A stretch of 56,086 bases of DNA from an uncultured Clostridia bacterium (GTDB taxonomy: Bacteria; Bacillota; Clostridia; Christensenellales; Aristaeellaceae): assembly GCA_946414315.1 (NCBI GenBank), contig CAMKNZ010000014.1:1-56086 (forward strand), written 5' to 3'. A program made the translations under genes and the position numbers. Below are positions 52,501 to 56,086 of this stretch, in pieces (position 1 is the stretch's first letter; each line of letters begins with the position of its first letter). The notes beneath the pieces were generated by a model. That model was given only the letters and a program-made list of their open reading frames with translations. It searched no databases and was not told the origin of the DNA.

Positions 52501-54917
52501 GGTTCAAGAACGATCATCTCCGCTTCACCCGGCACGATCATGAACGAAGCGTCCAGCGAACCCGTCTCGTAGTTCCATCGGTCCGCCATGATATGGATCT
52601 GGTATTCGCCGTATTCCATATCTTCCGGGAATCCCGGTCTGCAGACGACCTTCCCGTTCTTCATGTTTCCTTCTGTGCCCGTCTCGCCGTCCTCATAGCT
52701 CAGCCCGGGCATGCCCCAGGTGGCAGCGAGATACTGGTCGGCCTTGTCGGGATCGTTGTAGTCCTCACCCTCCCCGTCATACCAGAAGGAGGCCTCCGCG
52801 AAATACGCCGCCTCGTCCCACCCATCCTTGGTGATGATCACGTTAATGTGCTGCGGGAACTTCGTCGTAAAGCTAAAGCTGAAGTTCGAAAGTTCCGTGG
52901 CGGAAACCGTCGCCGGCAGGTCGACGAACACCGGTGCTTCCAGTTCGCCGGTCTTTGTCAGCGTGAATTCCTTCGTGACAACCGTATCCTCCAGGATCTG
53001 GTCATTCTCGTTTTCGTCACGGGTCCAGATCGCCGCTTCCAGCACGTAGTCTCCGGGCCTGCCGATCCTCAGGTCTGTTTCCCAGAAATCATTAGGATCC
53101 CCGCCCTTGTCATACCAATTATCACCCGGGTTGAATCTCTCCTCCAGCGGACAGTAATCCTCTGCTTCAAAAATACGGAGCCGTAGCCATTCGTTTTCCG
53201 TCAGGGCAGCTCCGCCCGTATACCGGGCATAGAAACAGATCGGGGCTGAGACGACATATTCGTCGTTCATGCTCACCACAATAGCGCCCTGTACAGGCGT
53301 CACCTGGAACCGGATCCCGGTATCCGATGTCACCAGCCTGTTGTCTTCCCCGCCGCCGGAGGTATATACGTGTACCTCATAGGTCTTGTTTGCTTCACAG
53401 TTGGTCATCGGGATGTGCACCACGGTCCATCCGGGAACCCATTCTTTTTCCACCGGGTGCGTATCCGCGATCTCGTCCGTCTGTCCGTATTCCGTGATAT
53501 ATGCACCATAGAAATTAGCGCTGTTGTTCTGAATCTCGACTGCCAGCACTTTATCCTGCGGAATCAGCAGGATATCGTTGCCTGCGCTGATGGTCTCGTA
53601 TTCTCCTGCCGTGCGGGCGGTCAGCGCCGGGGCGGACGCCGCCGTCGCGGACAGGCCCAGCCAGCCGTCCTTGTTGAACTGGGCGTATGTATCGTCGTCG
53701 AATATATATTCGATTTCGCTTCCGCCAGCCGTATAATAATAGGTTTTATCATTCGCGCCTGTATCCGTATATCCGTCCAGGAACAGTCCGCCATTTGCAC
53801 CGATGGCGGGGCGGTTTCCCTCCGCCACATTTCCGTCGCTGTTCGTCACATCGGCAATGTAATGATGGTTGTTCATCTGTACAATGTTCCACATGTGCGG
53901 GCCGCCGTCCATTTCGCCGCTCACGCAGATCACTTTGACCGCGTCCTCTTCGCTCCATTCGCTCTGATCGCACAGATACATGAATGCTTTGGAGTATCCC
54001 TCGCACACCACCGTAGTACCCGGATTCCCGTCAAACACCCATACCAACTGCCAGGGATCCCCGTAGCCTTCGGTCCATTGTTTTTCATCTGCCGCTTCAT
54101 GGTTATAATCTGTCAGCCTGCAGATTTCGTTCTTGTATGCTGTCAGTTTTTCATAGTCGTCCAGGCCGGCATTGGTCTGAACGATGCTGCCAGCATTGTC
54201 CGCTGCGTCATGCACACCCTGGATCTTGCTGCTGTTGATCGTATACTGGCTGTTGCCGATATAGGAATTGTTCACCATGATCCGGATTGTCATAGAAACC
54301 GTGATCGTCTGCACCGGGCTCAACGTGCCGCCGTAACTTGATTGCGCTGAGAAGATATTCTTTCCCTCTCCCTTGTCCATCCAGAACATTTCATAGGGGC
54401 AGTCATAAAGCACCGCCTTGAACGCCTTGTTAGGAACACCCGCCATCAGTTCCTGGACCTTCGTAGAGGCTGCGTCACGAATGTGATAATAGCCATCGTC
54501 TCTAAGTTCAAACAGGTCCTGTCCATCCATGTCCAGATCTGCTGCGGCAAAGGTAAAGATGTTTTCAAACACAAATGAGGTGGAAGACAGATTTCCCGCC
54601 GCCACCTGTTCCACTTGTTCCCTCAGCGCATTATATACAATCCGCTCGCGGCTGCTTTCTCCGAGTCCTTCGCCGCCCACGTATCCGCGTAGCGGTACGG
54701 AGTATTCTTCCACTGGCGTTACCGGTAGGCCAAATACGCTGTTCAGGTATTCTTTTTCTGCAATCTCGCTGGTAACCCTGGCCCCGAGGTCAGAAAGATC
54801 CGCCTCCACTTCGATGGTCTCTATGATCTCCTCCGCCGCCGCGATGCTACCAAAGGCGCTCATTGCCAGACAGACTGCCAGACACAGCACGATGATGATC
54901 CATATCCTGCGCTTCAT
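46581..54917 (-). CDS. Giant exported transglutaminase-like, Ig-repeat, LRR protein (2778 residues)
   Basis: Start at ATG 54917 because AAGGAGG lies 9 nt upstream. Signal peptide MKRRIWIIIVLCLAVCLAMSAFGSIAAA. Residues ~40-400 form a transglutaminase-type (papain-fold) domain: Cys305 in TTVVCEGYSKAFMYLC, His341 in GGPHMWNIV, Asp356 in HHYIADVT, the canonical order and spacing. After it come some 20 Ig/fibronectin-like beta modules rich in Trp, Asp and Glu (recurring ...GTWTYWARY, ...PGKYRICIG, ...AGDWYVYVD strands) up to ~2680. An LRR_5 cap (SLTTLESEAFRGINARMIIIP ... VIPNSVTKIDEYAFG) ends the protein at YGYIELTGE. No wall anchor. The N-terminal domain could crosslink or cleave extracellular proteins; the giant neighbours are obvious candidate substrates (inference). 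Confidence 0.87.
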   Translation of the reverse strand: MKRRIWIIIVLCLAVCLAMSAFGSIAAAEEIIETIEVEADLSDLGARVTSEIAEKEYLNSVFGLPVTPVEEYSVPLRGYVGGEGLGESSRERIVYNALREQVEQVAAGNLSSTSFVFENIFTFAAADLDMDGQDLFELRDDGYYHIRDAASTKVQELMAGVPNKAFKAVLYDCPYEMFWMDKGEGKNIFSAQSSYGGTLSPVQTITVSMTIRIMVNNSYIGNSQYTINSSKIQGVHDAADNAGSIVQTNAGLDDYEKLTAYKNEICRLTDYNHEAADEKQWTEGYGDPWQLVWVFDGNPGTTVVCEGYSKAFMYLCDQSEWSEEDAVKVICVSGEMDGGPHMWNIVQMNNHHYIADVTNSDGNVAEGNRPAIGANGGLFLDGYTDTGANDKTYYYTAGGSEIEYIFDDDTYAQFNKDGWLGLSATAASAPALTARTAGEYETISAGNDILLIPQDKVLAVEIQNNSANFYGAYITEYGQTDEIADTHPVEKEWVPGWTVVHIPMTNCEANKTYEVHVYTSGGGEDNRLVTSDTGIRFQVTPVQGAIVVSMNDEYVVSAPICFYARYTGGAALTENEWLRLRIFEAEDYCPLEERFNPGDNWYDKGGDPNDFWETDLRIGRPGDYVLEAAIWTRDENENDQILEDTVVTKEFTLTKTGELEAPVFVDLPATVSATELSNFSFSFTTKFPQHINVIITKDGWDEAAYFAEASFWYDGEGEDYNDPDKADQYLAATWGMPGLSYEDGETGTEGNMKNGKVVCRPGFPEDMEYGEYQIHIMADRWNYETGSLDASFMIVPGEAEMIVLEPEGESGSAGHPAAMCSGLHVVAYAPDAENIFFYVNDTIQQAEPGALAEYYGMLTDEETVIRAEAVAEDGTKETIGEETLYAQGAQLNDGFLPEIPDTMTAGEDWSITIERPAVEEGTRVQYEAQFSDLEDGWAWIRITPDGENWGMLNDDTELSVDGDDLIVGHTYELKLNIFAEGYQPIYITRKITAVAEEKTHNPILLSAVIREFDENTHQPTETEIQSPATLLLHQPVLFRFQVPDAVMVRFWKGEEFEYLEPEENCEYQYDWDYWFTGTVQVFAQACYEEPGEDEEPVWEPVTEDEIFTIELITEGAPTGMTVRFDGEADIGAVTQGNWINVTLQGENGYTGYNICAATVYQYDREIIRKDMRLDGTQYSCRIPTTMLEPGYYHIVVFAEETGKPNVDKHSSFVVLENEHAPASGLWLTTTAQPVEEEDYDYTVPAFDDFQVSFWAPEREGYRKYYRFFNGYEWQYEWGAYGSRTLSLDPGRQSVQVEVHYINKEDEADEIVLSDALVFEVEGGENGIELDIDWIYDLSEADPEETWLPLFSITTEEGKDPVWWNIRARLERDDEDSVEILECYSPWMPIPTVFAVQQSEVNIQPGDRVRVQIEINVRGGDPFRVEGTIVFVTGEDDHISLKVNGESNETSTQARTKVPVEITISGDEDERPVGLRYMRGDGRGWQYIGQYRPGDDTVRFTEMFDSGDRMVVVQGEYIVNGESVWSSSVSNAVTVHVTASETAKEAIFAVSPQTVTRGGLVTVNVTGAYDSEEEGAEQKTPTFFSINFRNDDGADRNGQFLEAAIPFTVQIPTSELEAGDWYVYVDTSATNCEWNCDGRGRQLITVTEPEDGEVILEIPETIHADMDFPVSAYAKGADKIVIHYLKAGEGEEDPEDYPDTYGGECVFINGQRLEEGDYTIWAEAWYLDQDTEEWTSAESSPRETRQIRYEGTATVALTGPADNAFEVNSELGLQFTVAGLENHTSSWRVEVRDNDGEIISEWTDWDGPEAVNGVTTFSVTEGLSCGERYYIKAEAWGEPGWRGDFAEIQVLGIETTTGMALSLDPEEIMISGHVTATVTGVPANATYVQLIKEYGNTDIKRVDAETHTATFEAELHNKGTWTYWARYTTQNVPVDDNDIWAYDWDSVTWAGGSNAATLTVSSRGRLPEPDVTLSNTAWDENYTSGYTQGDVLKVTINSDPTGEYLTGHEFWYYVNIFRGIDYDEEQDEWTWSHEDHQDRMGRGSQILIPTYDYAPGKYRICIGMGTAEWEDNEKAFIIDIVEAEEAPAFVLQIGTTELQTCEETEILLYAKDAERVGVIITRSEDPEWQDERWDDRETGRWSWSAGAADEYTITPYVDGIAMQEETMTLQVSATGSLKDPEIGMASVITAGSDLTVNVTAKGTKPAEGEASDESIIADDVHIQLTDVSGPQGWSRGEGTIYPDADGTGSYTFSGNEFDYEGIYQVDAHSNKRNWNSGHAEKQVIVVNDAKDTTKTVTLTIDGRNDAQMTYPSSRQMRIEVSAPGADAIRLINGNQREDREGDRFDEYRNYGGDTVIMAMASYDDGLTWTGWSNIIEVKITNEGSLGEPNFGPISNSYTRGETLTVTIGEDPATDKEVEIAPAVWYYAEIDRQETDGDNNTYWNHLPEWHWNWTGAEDRKFNISTFPLEPGNYRLRIVVDAEGWRDNMVEAGTFTIVNPNEFVTDIPEEIPANSEREYYALIPGAALTRYHVLKKNDQNEYDEYFGWNEWIEGDCARIPLNIGTAGEFRVVFEAEGASGSDWSETKDFTVTGSELEGEIRITMAAPWTSGALRFSIVTTDPEVYFKVDIQEEGAGGNHWFYRMQRDIEIDGSELSSDCDYRISVEQWKEGYVNSYRNYWIRREAAGQTLELPASLTTLESEAFRGINARMIIIPNYVTRIEENTFADCPNLAAVVIPNSVTKIDEYAFGYTWNMTVYGSSNTAKTFADSKGYGYIELTGE

Positions 54918-54980
54918 GGGTGTTAACCTCCTTGAGTCGGTTAATATCGTCACATAAGAGAAATACTGTTGGATTTGTTT

Positions 54981-55020
54981 TCAGCGTTCCCGGAGTCGAA
55001 CCGGGAAAACCCTACGCTGA
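54981..55020 (-). other. tRNA T-arm-like minihelix upstream of the transglutaminase giant gene
   Basis: Read on the minus strand: TCAGCGT, an 8-nt spacer, CCCGG-TTCGACT-CCGGG, one A, ACGCTGA. The inner hairpin has all conserved T-arm positions (G53, TTC, purine, A58, C61), and the outer 7-bp stem sits where an acceptor stem would be. D and anticodon arms are absent and no CCA follows. It may be a tRNA relic or a leader structure. Confidence 0.45.
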
Positions 55021-55026
55021 TGGAAA

Positions 55027-55048
55027 TGGGAACCCCAAAGGGTTCCCA
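55027..55048 (-). terminator. Hairpin after the partial Ig/LRR gene
   Basis: TGGGAACCC-CTTTG-type perfect 9-bp stem (27-35 with 40-48 of 550xx) and a 4-nt loop, followed by only TTTCC on the minus strand. A weak terminator at best, so read-through into the giant gene is likely. Confidence 0.35.
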
Positions 55049-55055
55049 AAGAGAT

Positions 55056-56086
55056 TTAGTTGCCTGTTGATACGGAATCCATGCTGCTCAGATTTGTACA
55101 GTTCTGGAATGCTCGGGCACCGATTACTTCAATCGAATCCGGAATTATGATGCTTGTCAGAGCAGTATTACCCATAAAGGCTTCAGGTCCGATTTCAATC
55201 AGGGTGATACCATCCAGATACTGGGTCACATCCAGTGCTGATGCAATTCCAAAGTACTTGTACAGGATCCAGCCAGATGCGGTCTGCCGGAAGACAATGC
55301 CATCGTAACCGTTGAAGGCGTCTTCTGCAATTGACGTAACAGAATAGCTTTGAGATTCATATAACACAGTCATCGGAATAAAGATAGCAGGTACAGTATC
55401 ATCTATTGACATAACTGATACTTCTGTTGAACTATCTTTTTTAATCTGATAAGTTATATGATCCACAACGAAAGTGATGTCAGCTGGTTCTACAATCTTT
55501 ACTGCTTTCGAATACAGTACGCTTCCATCATTCCCTGTAATCTTGCAGCGGAACTGCATACTCTTTCGACTGCTCGTTACTTCTACATCTACTACTGAAT
55601 CTTTCGCCCAGTCTCCTGTCCAGCTTGTCCAACTGCCTCCACTCTTTTTATACTGCCATACGTAGCTCGCCGCTCCTGTGGCTACTACCGTGAACCTCGC
55701 ATACCCGCCGATTACGCCTTCTGCGTTTTCCGGCTGCTCCGTGATCTCAAACGGTACTTCCAGTGTGATTCCAACTGCATTTGAATAAACTGTGCTTCCG
55801 TTGATCCCTGTGACCATGCAGCGATAAAGCAATGCAGCACTCTCTTCCGTCGCTTCTATTGCTATCTCGGCTTCCTGTGCCCATGCTTCTTCATAGCTCG
55901 TCCAGGTTTCTCCTGCGTCCTCGCTGTATTGCCACGTGTATCCTGCGGCATTTGTTGCTGTAACTGTAAAGGTTGCATTCCCTCCTGTGACTACTGTCAC
56001 ACTTTCAGGTTGCTGCGTGATCTCACACTGCGGTTCTACAATCTTTACTGCTTTCGAATACAGTACGCTTCCATCATTCCCTGTAA
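55056..56086 (-). CDS. Exported Ig-like / LRR_5 protein, C-terminal part (N-terminus beyond window)
   Basis: The frame is open to the window edge, so at least 343 residues are present and the true start lies outside; the GTG at 56000 is internal to an Ig repeat. At least two Ig-like domains of ~90 residues are seen (ITQQPESVTVVTGGNATFTV ... YRCMVTGINGSTVYSNAVGI; ITEQPENAEGVIGGYARFTV ... FRCKITGNDGSVLYSKAVKI). A linker with IFIPMTVLYESQSYSVTSIAE and an LRR_5 cap (LIEIGPEAFMGNTALTSIIIPDSIEVIGARAF) close the protein. The same Ig-then-LRR plan as the two giants downstream. It appears more AT-rich than its neighbours. Confidence 0.82.
   Translation of the reverse strand, partial: TGNDGSVLYSKAVKIVEPQCEITQQPESVTVVTGGNATFTVTATNAAGYTWQYSEDAGETWTSYEEAWAQEAEIAIEATEESAALLYRCMVTGINGSTVYSNAVGITLEVPFEITEQPENAEGVIGGYARFTVVATGAASYVWQYKKSGGSWTSWTGDWAKDSVVDVEVTSSRKSMQFRCKITGNDGSVLYSKAVKIVEPADITFVVDHITYQIKKDSSTEVSVMSIDDTVPAIFIPMTVLYESQSYSVTSIAEDAFNGYDGIVFRQTASGWILYKYFGIASALDVTQYLDGITLIEIGPEAFMGNTALTSIIIPDSIEVIGARAFQNCTNLSSMDSVSTGN
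55486..55540 (-). repeat. 55-nt exact repeat, copy 1 (Ig-like array)
   Basis: Identical to 56032-56086, 546 nt away, which is 182 codons or two Ig-like modules. Encodes TGNDGSVLYSKAVKIVEP. The second copy runs to the window edge, so the identity may be longer. Confidence 0.9.
56032..56086 (-). repeat. 55-nt exact repeat, copy 2 (truncated by window edge)
   Basis: Exact copy of 55486-55540 in the same frame and orientation, showing recent tandem duplication or gene conversion in the Ig-like array. Confidence 0.9.

Noticed and set aside
54981-55020. Functional complete tRNA gene
   Set aside because: Only T-arm and acceptor-like pairing exist. There is no D-arm, anticodon arm or CCA.

Overview
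The window looks like a chromosomal piece of a GC-rich, anaerobic, Gram-positive-type bacterium, most likely a gut or rumen member of the Clostridia. That is inference from gene content: a flavo-diiron oxygen/NO reductase, a LytR-CpsA-Psr protein, CpsB/C/D-type tyrosine phosphorylation proteins, cytoplasmic GH36 and GH13 enzymes, very large Sec-exported repeat proteins, and no outer-membrane machinery. I see no transposase, phage gene, rRNA or CRISPR array. One tRNA gene (tRNA-Arg, anticodon ACG) is present.

Left arm (1-9662, + strand): a tightly packed arginine/carbamoyl-phosphate operon: argG (3' end only), argC (type 2), a GNAT acetyltransferase, argJ, argB, argD, carA, carB, closed by a strong intrinsic terminator. 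argF and argH are not in the window.

Middle (9700-24130, mixed strands): a minus-strand group (phosphodiester glycosidase, divergent Lgt-family membrane protein, flavo-diiron protein); a divergent CPA2-type antiporter; an MFS transporter; a processive family-2 glycosyltransferase; a second GT2 facing a flippase-like (LPG-synthase TM family) membrane protein; a GH36 alpha-galactosidase overlapping that membrane gene tail to tail by 65 nt; tRNA-Arg; and a GH13 alpha-glucan hydrolase. Several promoters here read clearly.

Right arm (24130-56086, all minus strand): about 32 kb devoted to the cell surface. Reading in transcription order from the right edge: the 3' end of an Ig-like/leucine-rich-repeat secreted protein; a 2778-residue secreted protein with an N-terminal transglutaminase-type Cys-His-Asp domain; a 3710-residue secreted protein with about ten Ig-like domains and an internally duplicated ~1300-residue module; then a promoter and a compact operon with CpsC (chain-length/adaptor), CpsD (tyrosine kinase with a 12-tyrosine tail), a small exported protein, an LCP ligase-type protein, CpsB (PHP tyrosine phosphatase) and a 1485-residue exported protein made of about 30 YD-like repeats. 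A 177-residue exported protein follows behind a promoter that contains a perfect 20-bp palindrome, and last comes a 576-residue exported protein in which the same YD-like repeats flank a long Pro-Thr linker. No polymerase, flippase or sugar-nucleotide genes accompany the CpsBCD set. The arm therefore looks like a phospho-regulated secreted-matrix or surface-fibre locus rather than an ordinary capsule cluster. That reading is inference and is the main candidate for something undescribed.
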